From Phialocephala subalpina (taxonomy: Eukaryota; Ascomycota; Leotiomycetes; Helotiales; Mollisiaceae): 64,000 nucleotides of DNA. The stretch's first letter is position 1. Each line of letters opens with the position of its first letter. A program made the position numbers and the translations under genes. This document shows positions 12,475 through 22,746 of this stretch, piece after piece. The stretch covers positions 1,053,535 through 1,117,534 of the forward strand of contig FJOG01000012.1 in assembly GCA_900073065.1 (NCBI GenBank), read 5' to 3'. The notes under the pieces are model-generated. The model was given only the letters and a program-made list of their open reading frames with translations. It ran no database searches and was not told where the DNA came from.

Positions 12475-15112
12475 GTGAGTGGAGTGAAGTGTAGATTTGG
12501 AGGAACAGGGGGAGAGTGAGGAGACTTCACGGAGGTAATGATGGAATTGGGATTGATTGAAAGAGCTCATTGGATTTTTTGTTCATTTACAGATCTAGGT
12601 TATAGGCTTGGAAAGCACAAAAACATGGCGCTTGTAAGACTAGAGATATCATTCTAATGTACATGTTACCCACAGACCCTGGAGCTTGGGGCTTTCGAGT
12701 GACTGTTTGACGTTGGAGTCTTTGCTTCGTTGTCATTGTTGATGTGAGGGAACTGGAGGGGCGAGTGGGGAAAGAGGTGGGGGTAGAATCGGATTTGGTA
12801 TCGTCTTTCTCGTTATCGTCTGCAATCGACGATTATGAGAGCACACTCAAGTGGAGCCTCCTCGCAGCGCCTCGACTCCGCGACGTGGTTGCTCTGTTAG
12901 AAAGGAACAAGGGAGAGGACGTCAAGCCTCGGAAGTTGACGGTGGCCGCCGTTTCGGTGTCGGTCCGTAACTTGCGCATCGCACCTCCCCATAGTGCTTG
13001 TTTCTCAGCCCCAAATAGCCCTAAATCCTGTGTTATTTCCTCATGTTGGCCGTTCCTTCAATCTGATGTGATCCATCTTTGAAAGACTCGGACCGATTTC
13101 TCGCGGTCCTCAGCATTCGCATTCGCTTCGACATCTTCAGCTTCACTCCGTCATCATGATAATCGACCTCGCTTTCTCTCATCCCAGTTCGTATCTTTTC
13201 GCAAAATCTGCCGTTGTACTTCTTACTCGCTGAAGTTGATCTGCGTAGCTCCCAAGATCCGTCGCGATCCGTGTGTTCAACATCGATGTTCCGAATTTTC
13301 ACGGTCAAGCTGCCACCCAGTATACCAGTATCTTGCTGCATGACATCGTCTGGAGCTGGTGGCACTCGAAAGCTCCTTCCAGCGTGCAAATTCTTCAACC
13401 ACAATCGACTGTGCCTTCTCGTCGTCGGCGCTTCCCGGACGGTAGACGTCATCGAGATTTCTGTCACGACAAAACTCTAACGTTAACACGATGCCCTCAC
13501 ATTTCCTACATTCGGCGGCACCGACTTGAGATATATCATATTGTTTTTCCGCCCTGCGAGTAGATTTTAGGCTACGAGCTGAATTTTACCACAGCGAACC
13601 CCAACCCTTGATCACGTCCACCGCTTCTTCGATATGCATCATGTTAATATATCTCCTCGGATCCAAGTGGTGACCTCGAATGCCGGTCGTATCGCTTACC
13701 GCTCTTGCATGTACGGTTCGTCGCTTGATTGGTACTTTGGACTCGGTAACGAATGGGGATCCCCGGCATTTGAGGCTTACGCCCGCCCCTACACGTCAAA
13801 TATTCCCGTCACTCGTGTCATTTGGCCGTATCTGGGCAACCGTGCCGGGCCCAGCAATAACATCAATTGTTCCAGAAGCTTAGAATACCTTTGATGTGCT
13901 ATGACCAAGCAAGCAAGTTATTCCCAAACTTTAGGCCAAAAGCAGGGGACGTCTGAGTGCCGCTGGTGTCTTAACCAACTCTACGGTTTTTGGCGAGTCA
14001 TGCAGAATTCTTGCATCAAGTACGGGCATTGTCGTGCTCTGCAATGCCGAGTATACGTCAACACGGAATCTCTCACCGGGCCCTTCGTAAGTTTCTTGTC
14101 CCGAGAAGTCTCAGTGCAGGGGAAGATCATGTTATTGAAGTGTTGAAGTTAGCTTTTGCAATGCGTCACTGGGCAGCCGTGCTTAATTTTGTTTTTCTTT
14201 GCATACTTGCTTGAAGAAGGCTGTGCTTCAAGGCTCTACTACCTTGACACACGAATATGTACTAGCTGCGAAGTGCATGGTATGTAGGGACCACATTGTG
14301 TTACGTTTCCATCTAGAAGTCTTTGCCACAATTGAGCTTTCATCGATGAGTCTCACCCATATCACTATCTCTCCAAGTCCTTATTCGAGCTTAGGAGATG
14401 CTGCTGAACTATTTTCAGGTCGACCCCATTAGTAATAAGGCCGGGCTGAAACCTTCAGCCTCAACTTCCAATGGTTTCAAGTCCACACTGTCCGGTGACA
14501 AAGACTATCCTCAGTACACAGCCTCTCGAAGAAAAAGTAATTGGATATCTCAATCGTGTTTCAAGATCATTATGTGAGATTGTTCGACCTCACTTAAGCG
14601 ACTAGCGCCATTATACCCCCTTCCAGGAACCTCACGTCTTGTCTTGCCTCGGTCCGGAGCTTCTTTCTGCAAGATCGGGAGCATGACCGAATCATGATCG
14701 AGAGGAGGCCAACAGCAATGCCACCCGCGGGGCGAATATGGGTTATCTTGCACCGAAAATATTCATTGCCACATTTCTCATTCATTCTACTATTGGCATA
14801 TTTTCCCCGTGTCACTGCTTGCTACATATCTCTCCACATGGTACATGATTAGGCAACTAAGTTTGCATCCCTTAAGTATTGCTTCCATGATGTTGGTACA
14901 AACAGATATTAAAGTGCCGTTTGACTTGAGGTACATACGCCTGTCTTCTCTTCTTGTTTTATGATTCTGGATTCCTCAACTTTGCTTTCTGTACCACCTC
15001 TTCATCATCCTACACCTTCCCCCAAGTCCTTTGTCCAAATTTCGATCTCCATCCGTCAGCGATCAGGTTGCTGCCCCGCCAAACTTGGAACCCTGATGAG
15101 TAGGAACCAGCA
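12475..15112. other. Gene-poor interval downstream of laccase
   Basis: No gene that I can support. Several overlapping open frames in 12.7-13.9 kb on both strands have Arg/Ser-rich compositions typical of non-coding translation. The final 150 bases are pyrimidine-rich and look like the 5' leader of the small gene at 15113. Confidence 0.45.
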
Positions 15113-15392
15113 ATGGATCGAAATCCTCCCAAAATTATCCCACGGCGGCCGGACGATCCCCAGCCCGCGCGCTTCTGCAATACTTCCATTCAAGATCTAG
15201 AAGGACCGAAGACCACAGTCAAGCTTGAGATTCGTCCGTCTGCACAAGATGTGATTCATGCGCCGCGTGGCTCTAAAGCTCAAGAGCATCCTCCTGATCC
15301 TTGTAAGCTTCCCCCCACGCACCCCACAATCTCTTGTTTCAATTCATCCAATGAGGCTGAATTTGTCGTGTGTTTATAGTTTATGGCGTATG
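15113..15392 (+). CDS. Small Pro-rich peptide gene A with spliced PPDP-FYG C-terminus
   Basis: ATG at 15113 follows a pyrimidine-rich leader. Exon 1 (15113-15302) encodes 63 residues, Pro-rich at the start and ending HPPDP. A GTAAGC donor at 15303 and a TTTATAG acceptor ending at 15379 give a phase-1 intron. Exon 2 then reads F-Y-G-V and stops at 15392, for about 67 residues. A second donor inside exon 2 (GTATGA) with a CTGAC branch site and acceptor near 15461 could instead extend the protein, so the C-terminus is uncertain. The junction PPDP/FYG and its intron phase match gene B at 17637. No signal peptide or known family was recognised. Function unknown. Confidence 0.5.
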
Positions 15393-17636
15393 AGTCTCCC
15401 TTCTATACGTCCGCATCATTAGAGTCGAAAGTCTTTTGGCACACCTGACATCTCGAACAGCTAGATAAGTTGGAGCCTAGGAAATGCTTCAGGAGTCGGC
15501 GGAATTGGGGTTGCTATCTGAGTTTTAGATCGGTATGCATTGGTGTCTGGAGTATTCAGTGGTCTGGAACCATGATGGAAGGTATCTGTCGAGTTAAGAA
15601 TGTGCCGGCACATAAAGTTCTTCTGTTTCGTGGAATAGACTGTGCCTATGCTTCGTGTCACCTTCAAACAATCACCCTCATTCGTTTCTTCGAGATCTCT
15701 CTATATTTCATTCAGTCTCTGTGTTCATTAGCGAGTGCTTGAGCGAGACCTCACTCCAATCCACTTACCACGCATGCTGGTTCGCTTCCGCAATGAACAT
15801 TTTCCAATGGGAAGGGCCCTGTGTTTATTGATTGAACAAACCTTTCAATGACTGGGAATCTACGGAGTGACCGAGAGGTTCCCAAGTGTAAGCCAGAGTT
15901 TGCTCAAGTGAGGGAGGCAGACATTCGAGTTCAGAATAGTTAGGCAGACTTTAAAGTAAGTCTAAATGCGGAATTCCACAGGTTCAAGAGCTCTTTATGG
16001 TGGCGACGGTGACAGATCAAGTGTCTCCGATTACCCAAGCTGGCACAGCTTGCACTTGCAAGCAACAGAAGTCCTAAAACAAGGTTTCATGGCTGTGATG
16101 AGGAACATCTGACTCATTGCCCACGTCAAAAATTGCCCAGTTTATTGTTTAAAGTGTTGTTCGCGTTAATTCTTTCCATTCATTCCCCATGATTGCTGAT
16201 GGGAACTGAGCCCTCGGATGTCCGGCCGGCTTATGACCTCTAAATGTATCTGGATTCTGGACCCCACAAATCGCGGTTGCAAGGATAGTTCGCCACCCTG
16301 GTCTGCTCTGCCCCCCTTGTGTAGATCCTCTCAGGCTTAACACGGACACTTTCCATAGGGCGACCAATCATCGGTCATTCACCTGTAGATCATCTGCACC
16401 TTTGTTTCCGGATCCAAAATTTTGAAACGTGTTGGAATCAATTCACGTAGCTACCTACATGTCGTATGAGAAATGTGAGATTGTTGATGACGTTTGGTGG
16501 GGTAGACGGAGGGGTACCTTCAGTGCTGCTCACCTCACTTCAATACAGCTTCAACCAGCTCGTGAAATCAGGTGGAAATTTCGAGGTGCTCAAGGCATCA
16601 ATTGTGTACTTTCACTGAAAATTAAGGTACGCGTATGACCAAAATAGGGTCAGGACTCCTATGTCCCTTCTTATTCGGGAATCTAGTGCGCCTGTGCCGC
16701 ACCCAAGGCAGAAGTTCATCGTGGGATGTCACGCCGACAACACCTCAAACAGGGAATTATAAGAGAACCCTTGGGTAAATCAGCCTTATGGGAACACCAT
16801 TAAGCTCCTCATTGGATTCCGTGCGGCGGCGTGCGTGGGCACCTGTTCTTTCATATGCTGTGTTCAGAGGGGGATGATACATGTGAATGCAGAAGCCACG
16901 TTCTCAGCACTGCCGAGTTTACGAAGCAACCAATCGGCAAGCTTCGCGTTTTCTCATCCTTGACTTCGCATTGTTCGGTTGTGTTCGCTATCGGATTGCT
17001 ACCCTATGAAACGTGGTTTCGGGACTTTCGGGGTATTTGATATCTGGAGACGAGATCGTGGGACAGGGAGGAGTTGGCGCAACCGCCGATGTGACGGGGG
17101 TGGGGGCCTTAGACACCTTTACTCAGCGCCTGCGATGAGATTTGTGCACAGGTAAGGCTGCGCGTAGGTTGGAGCAGCCCTTGATCTGAGGTTCTCTAAG
17201 GTTTGCTGCGTCGTACTGCGGCTGTTTGCCGCCGTGCAGGTGCAGATTGTATGATATCGTAGGACTTTAGGTGTGGTTTTTTGTGTCAAGGAAGGACTTC
17301 TTGGGAATGGGGTGAGTGTTCGTAAGTGGTTCAGCTGCAGTGAGGACAGTATATATTCTGATGGCTGGAACGGTTGGAGCAGTCCTTCATACAAGTATAC
17401 ATACGAGTATTCACACGTTACGAGTACGCGTTTAACCTCCAAACATTTCTTTTCCGTCGTTTCTGGTTCTGATTCCTTCAACTATTATTGCTACCTTTAA
17501 TCCTTTCAACGGAGTCCGGACATATAAGTCTTCATTCGCTCGCATCCGGTTTCATCTTCATCTATTTCATTACACTTTCGTCTTGGGACCAAACTTTATA
17601 TTCACAAACAAACAACACGTTTCATCTTTCTCCACA
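15393..17636. other. Intergenic between the two small PPDP-FYG genes
   Basis: No further gene supported. The last 150 bases before 17637 are rich in C, T and A (CACAAACAAACAACACG) and resemble the leader of a well expressed fungal gene. Confidence 0.45.
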
Positions 17637-17759
17637 ATGCCTTCCAACGACCCAAATCCGCAACCAAAACCCAACCCACCTGACCCATGTAAGCATACCG
17701 TCACCACCCCACCAGTCCACCAACCTAACCAGTTCGCAGTCTACGGTCAATCCAACTAA
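17637..17759 (+). CDS. Small Pro-rich peptide gene B, 23 aa, with spliced PPDP-FYG C-terminus
   Basis: ATG at 17637 sits in a CCACAATGCC context after an A/C-rich leader. Exon 1 (17637-17688) encodes 17 residues dominated by Pro, Asn, Asp and Lys, ending NPPDP. The intron has a GTAAGC donor, a CTAAC branch site and acceptor CGCAG at 17739. Exon 2 (17740-17759) adds FYGQSN and a stop. A closer AG at 17732 would break the FYG match and is too near the branch site. The same junction, phase and residues occur in gene A, 2.5 kb upstream, which is the main reason to accept so short a gene. No family recognised. Confidence 0.5.
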   Translation: MPSNDPNPQPKPNPPDPCKHTVTTPPVHQPNQFAVYGQSN

Positions 17760-18312
17760 ACACCACTCAAACTCTCCATTTTCGGTTCAGGCGTTGTAAG
17801 ATCTAGGGTCGGTTGGCGTTCAGGGGCAGCATTTTCAACTCAGGGGCATTCATTTTAGCGAGCGAGCATTTTCTGGGGAAACGGTTCCACCGGCGGCCGA
17901 CGACAGGCATTTAGTGAGGGGTATTTTCAAGAGGAACAATTTGATACCACACTTTTCGTTCGGGGGAATTTTAGCGGGATGCATAGCGAGGGATGGGAGT
18001 TTTCGGGAAGGAGCATATGGGCAGGGCACTCATTTTTCAGGGCGCGACGTTTTCTGGGACATTTTGAGGGCGACAGTACTCATTAGGGAGGAGGAAATTC
18101 GGAGTTTTGGAGGAGGTAAGGAGTGAGATGGATGGGACAGACGGCTGGTACGTCATTTGTAAGATGATATGAGGAGTGGGGAGGGGTAAGCTCGTTCCTT
18201 AGCAGCAGTATGAATGTGCTGGCGCAATCACAGACTCACAGTTACACAATCAGTGTATTTCAGAATCTTAGATTAAATTGTTTAACCCCAAGCCATCATC
18301 CTCGTATCAGGA
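17760..18312. repeat. Probable long 3' region of gene B with degenerate G-rich/CATTTT repeats
   Basis: From about 17820 to 18075 a loose unit of the form GGGGCATTTTC recurs roughly nine times (for example near 17822, 17842, 17864, 17930, 17962, 18024, 18041 and 18057). It is not an exact tandem repeat. It may be a structured 3' UTR or a local duplication. No coding sequence is supported here. Confidence 0.4.
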
Positions 18313-20132
18313 TTACAGGTACTGGCATAAGGCGCCGTGTTGGGCAGGGCCTTCGAAAGTGACAGAGGCCGACTCGTTACCGAAAAGCTCCACAAGCGTG
18401 GGAGCTATCATAGAGGTCAGCCTCACTTTCTCTGCACGAAAGATAGAAGTTCGAACTTACCGCTAATATTGTACCGAGGCCACCCAAAGTCCTCCAAACC
18501 CTTGGCCGGATCTCTTACAAAGTTAACAGCAGCACCCTGGAGGTACTTCGCAGCTGTCTCGATTTCAGGTCCTATCTCTTGATAAGCTGCGGCTTTGTAC
18601 GGGCCCAAGATCAGCTCTAGGTCCAATCCGTGGCATGGCCGCATTCAGGGGTACGGCGTAGTCTCAGCAAAGGTGCCGTTGAAGATGTAGCGCCATGTAG
18701 GGAGGGCTTGCTGAGAGGTGTAGTTGGCCATAGCAGCAACCGGACAGTGAAATGAAGCGAGGGTGAAGAGGTCTGAGAGGGTTTGATTGACGCCTGTGAG
18801 TGGGGGGAAAGGGAGGACACCATCAGCTTCGTTCATGGTGTTTGTGATAAGGAGAGGCTGCAGAGTCAGCTTATTCTCATCACTTCATGAAACAGGTGTC
18901 ACGTACCAGCTGCGCGAAATCGCCCACTAGGCCACGAGTGGTATACTCAGCGAGCGGAAAGACCGTAGCGTTGTCAACTGCTGGTGTCCCTCCTGTGAGA
19001 ACAGTACCCGTAAAAGTTGGCACATTATTATATGACATGGCTCGCTTGAGACTTCGGGCAGGCACTGTTTTCATATATACCAACTCTGTTGATGCGTCGG
19101 CATTGCTACATACTGTCGAATTGGCAATGGGTATCCAGGATGAACCATCATCCGTGGCTATGAGTCCAGGTTGACCACTAAGTTCGATGAGTCCTGCAAC
19201 GATTGGGTCGCTTTTGTACGCGTAGGACCAATATGCGATGGACATTGATCCTGCAGAGTGCCCCATAAGTGTCATTTGACTTGGATCACCACCAAAAGAG
19301 CGGATGTTGTCGCGGAGCACTCGATGGCAAATATTTGGTCCAGGGGCCTGGGGTTCTTCGGTTCAATAGCTGGAGAGTTTGGAAAACTGAAGATATTTAC
19401 TCAGTAACTTGGAGTAATGGCCAATATTGGGTCGAGAGCGGCCGCAAGGAACAGATACTTACTTGAGACTGACAAAGATGATATCTTTTTGAGCTGACAC
19501 GAAGTCGACTCCACTGTACGCGAAATTTGCATTGGATCCTTCTGTAAATCCACCACCATAGAGAAAGGTCAGGACTGGAAGCGTCTTGTTCGATTGTGCT
19601 GGTTTCCCCACTGTGTCACGTTATAAGACGAATCTCATGAACATGATTCTGGGGTGGACATACGATATTGATGGACAGCATGTCCTCTGATTCAGCAGTT
19701 CCGGTCGATCTGTCAGAAAACGCTGTGATGTAGTTCAGCTGGAAGCACCCGGGCGTCATATCGAAGCAGTCTATGGTTGCATTGCTTACCTTGAGGGGCT
19801 GTGGTGGTGCAAATCGAAGATCACCGATTGGAGGTTCGGCGAAGGGAATTCCAAGGTATGCATGGACGTCTGGATATGGACTGAAACCCCTCAAGAGACC
19901 AGAGGTCGTGTTGACAATTGGAACCTGCTGGCAGCTGCTCAGTAGTGACAGGGATGTGATATCCAGCACGTGACATCACGTTTTCTTTGTCAGCTAGTTC
20001 GAAGCTCCTTCCATAAGAGGACTTCTCACGTAGATTTAGAAGAATCAACTCCGTTTACACCCTTCAAAATCACAGGGAGAGTAACAGCAAACACGTGCTC
20101 AATGACTTTGTTGACGCCTTGACTCGATCCAT
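18313..20132 (-). pseudogene. Type-B carboxylesterase/lipase, broken (two stop codons and a frameshift)
   Basis: Pieces of one alpha/beta-hydrolase follow in order on the minus strand. They are an N-terminal block with GIPFAEPPIGDLRF and a SEDMLSIN stretch, an oxyanion loop YGGGF, the nucleophile elbow GHSAGS, an acid-residue region, and the C-terminal block with the catalytic His in CHGLDLELILG, ending at a TAA at 18313. Lesions relative to family expectation are a TGA at 19401-19403 where NYR-V is expected (CGA to TGA), a one-base loss near 19318 (GAG-TG-CTC instead of GAG-TGG-CTC), and a TGA at 18645-18647 replacing the Trp before the catalytic-His segment. The junction near 19610 also does not close with its best acceptor. 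The N-terminus may start at ATG 20132, which begins a signal-peptide-like segment. Confidence 0.8.
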
Positions 20133-20553
20133 GGCGGGGAGACGAACCAGGAAATGCGATGAATGAAAGAAAAGATAACGAGCGTGGAAGCGGTGATGAA
20201 ACAGCAGGTAAAATGCGAAGAAGGTAGAAGATATATGAGGGAATCCGCAGGCAGGAGAAAGCTAGTCGTCACCTCGTACATCCCGCACGTCTATTGGTCA
20301 ATATTGACAATGCGACAAGCGAGGAGGATCTTCATTGGGATTCCAATAGGGACCATTCAGGGGCATCGGATTATTCGGAGTCTGGCAGCCTGCATTCGAT
20401 GACGAACAAAATCAAAAATAAACTAGAAAGCATCGAGAGTAAGAGCAGGTAAGTGAGATTGTCTTTGGAACAGGCATGGCGTTTGAAATCAGGAGTTTCT
20501 GAGATGATTCTGGTGATTCTGGAGATTCATATAACGATGATATGGTAACATAC
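20133..20553. other. Intergenic, or unresolved 3' exon(s) of the metalloprotease remnant
   Basis: No gene resolved. The GTATGT donor of the metalloprotease remnant at 20553 points to at least one more exon in this interval, but I could not choose an acceptor with confidence. Confidence 0.35.
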
Positions 20554-20996
20554 CATTCAAATGGGTCTTTGCGTTAACTCCTGGGCGGAGGGCGTCATTC
20601 ATGTACAGCCAGGCATACTCCCTGGCACGACTCATCCCGTTTATGGGTTGTAACGACTAGATCAGCATACGAAGGTAGCTAGCCACACAGAAAAGATCGA
20701 TAGCTTACCACCGCCTTGCTACCCCCACTAAGAATGACAGCATGGATGTCGTCGACTATGAAATCAGCTGTGAACTCGCGGGGAGAAGGGGAAATGACTG
20801 TGCTTGGCATATCCCATGATGTCGACATGCATCCATTCATGGACAAGCAGCTGCTCATATGTAATCAGATCCAGGGATCCGAAATCCGAGATTCTTTTGG
20901 GTGGCCCCTTTGCTACAACATTCCTGTGACGGTAGTTCCAAAATCTTGGGCAGACCGCAATGATCCACCCTTGCATGGAAAAGACTGATCTAACTG
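20554..20996 (-). pseudogene. Remnant of a secreted HExxH metalloprotease (M35/Lys-specific-like)
   Basis: The minus strand encodes a block with IIAVCPRFWNY and then ITYEQLLVHEWMHVDIMG, an HExxH zinc motif in the setting seen in fungal deuterolysin-like and Lys-specific metalloendopeptidase domains. A second block, DFIVDDIHAVILSGG, is in another frame about 100 bases on. A clean intron then leads to SRAREYAWLYMNDALRPGV, where the family has the Asn-Tyr-Ala-Trp region after the metal site. The frame change between the first two blocks has no plausible intron, and nothing N-terminal to the first block is found. I read this as a truncated, frameshifted gene. A sequencing indel would explain the frame change but not the missing N-terminus. 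Confidence 0.6.
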
Positions 20997-21025
20997 TATA
21001 GGCAGCTTTAGGAGATGACTGCGTG

Positions 21026-21736
21026 AGCTGACCAAGCGAATCCATACATGAATTCGGCTCGCCTTGCGTATGACCTGGACAGTTATGAGGGTCTTGGGTA
21101 CTCTGCAGATTGCGACATTGGCGAAATGGATTCTCTGGTCCTTGTAGTCGACTACCAGCGGGCCTACTTGGAGGTGTCTCTGGCATACGCCACCGACCCC
21201 ATCAACATGATCGAGGAGAGCTATAGGTATGATGGATTTGGCGGCCAGGTGAGATATTACGCCCGTCCTATTCACAAGCACAACTGAGCTTGTCTGGTTC
21301 CGGAAAAGAAATGTGAGACTCTGCAAAAGTTCTGGCTTGTAGTCCACTATTGAAGTTGGCAAACGTTTGCTGACGCATAACAAAGCAGGGTGAATCCAGT
21401 CCGACAAGCTCCGAGCTCTCAACACTCGAGGCAAAAGTCAAGGAGATGCTAGCGAAGCAGATGAAGAAAAACAGGCCACTAAAGAGCAACTTCAATGACG
21501 TCCGAGCGGTCGTATTTAGTGGAGAAGCCACGAAAGATGGTTTCGAGAAGGTCAAGCACACCCTAGAGGGAGCTTTGCCAGGACTAAAAAACAGATTCCG
21601 GTTCTCACTCGATCCATTCTGGGTTGGTGCGATTGGAGCAACGCAAAGAGGACGCCACGTTGCTCTTAATCCAAAGTCCTTGCAACCTCCGGACTGTCAT
21701 TACGTTGATGAAGATGGGTACCAAAAGGAGTTGTGA
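21026..21736 (+). pseudogene. C-terminal part of an Hsp70-like (actin-like ATPase) protein
   Basis: Two coding blocks on the plus strand: NSARLAYDLDSYEGLGYSAD through SYRYDGFGG (to about 21254, followed by a GTGAGA donor), and after an acceptor near 21392 a block with DVRAVVFSGEATKDGF and DPFWVGAIGATQRGR, ending with a stop at 21736. These are the features of the C-terminal half of the large fungal family of Hsp70-like proteins (phosphate-loop motif VVFSGEA and the WVGAIGA helix). The nucleotide-binding N-terminal half is absent: the sequence upstream belongs to the metalloprotease remnant on the other strand. The connection between the two blocks is not fully resolved. Confidence 0.6.
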
Positions 21737-22746
21737 TAGATTGGTGGCTGGTAGCTCGAGACCATGAGTGTGGACTCTGTACAGTACTAGGCAGATCAAT
21801 GCGAGATTTAAATAACAAGCTTTTCAAATCCATGTTACAATCTGCTCATCAACGCAAGTAGACAGGGACAACTCTGATCAGGAAAATGTATCGTTCGAAA
21901 AAGTGCAACGTGCTGAACTCAATGTATGCACGTGACCAGGCGTGAAAGAGAAGCCTTGGTGCTGCAACGAGTCAATTGAAAGGCAAGACGGACAAAACGA
22001 AAATAATTGGCAGCAACTTGAAGCAAGACTCGCACTCGAGAGCGTCACTTTCATGACACTCGTCTGGTTGATGCTATTGCAGGATTTTGCATCGGGTCGG
22101 ACTTTAAAAAAAGCAACGCGCTCAGATCGCGCCCCGCGTCCCCTCGTCAGCTACGACTCCTCCCAACTCAACGAACATCGTGTCAATTGAAACTTGGTCC
22201 TCGATCACAGTACGAGAGCGAAATCTCTAGCAGGTAGTGGCTTTCTCTCCTCTTCCTACCTCCTTCCTTGCTAGCTTTGGTGATCCCTGCACCTAGTAAA
22301 CATACGGCTTGCTCAGCCTCGTCCTCGAGCTGTTGCCTTCGACTTGCAACTCCGCAGACATTATCAATTCGCCCTCGTTGCGATACAGAAGACCGTACCT
22401 TACGAGCAGGAAGCTCTCTCGTTCTGCCAACAGTCTCGCAAATCCTCGAGATCCAGGTCAAGCCCAGCCTTGCCTGCAGAATCTAGACTGCATTGGAAAT
22501 TGACATTGATAGCGACCACGTCTGCTACGAAACCCATTCTTCTTCAAAGTAAACACCGAGTCACCCTCAATTCTTCTGAAATCCACGCTTTGGCGGGCAG
22601 AATTTCTTCGATTGCACTCTTTCAATCGTCTCAGTCAAGCAAGTCTCAGGCAAGCATACTCTCCCCTTCTCCGTGTATCCAGGATGCTGACCAGGGCACA
22701 GCGCTTCCCCGAACCTTCCCTTTCTTTCCCTCAATTACGATACATA
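21737..22746. other. Intergenic and 5' leader of the SUMO-like gene
   Basis: No gene supported. The 150 bases before 22747 are strongly pyrimidine-rich. An in-frame upstream ATG at 22684 would add 21 residues to the SUMO-like protein. I consider it part of the leader. Confidence 0.5.

Noticed and set aside
13033..13467. 144-codon minus-strand open frame
   Set aside because: Overlaps three other frames of equal length, composition not protein-like, no start context.
18645..18647. Programmed stop-codon readthrough as an explanation of the TGA in the esterase
   Set aside because: The context TGA-ATG is not the TGA-CTA readthrough context known in fungi, and an additional stop and a frameshift upstream already break the gene.
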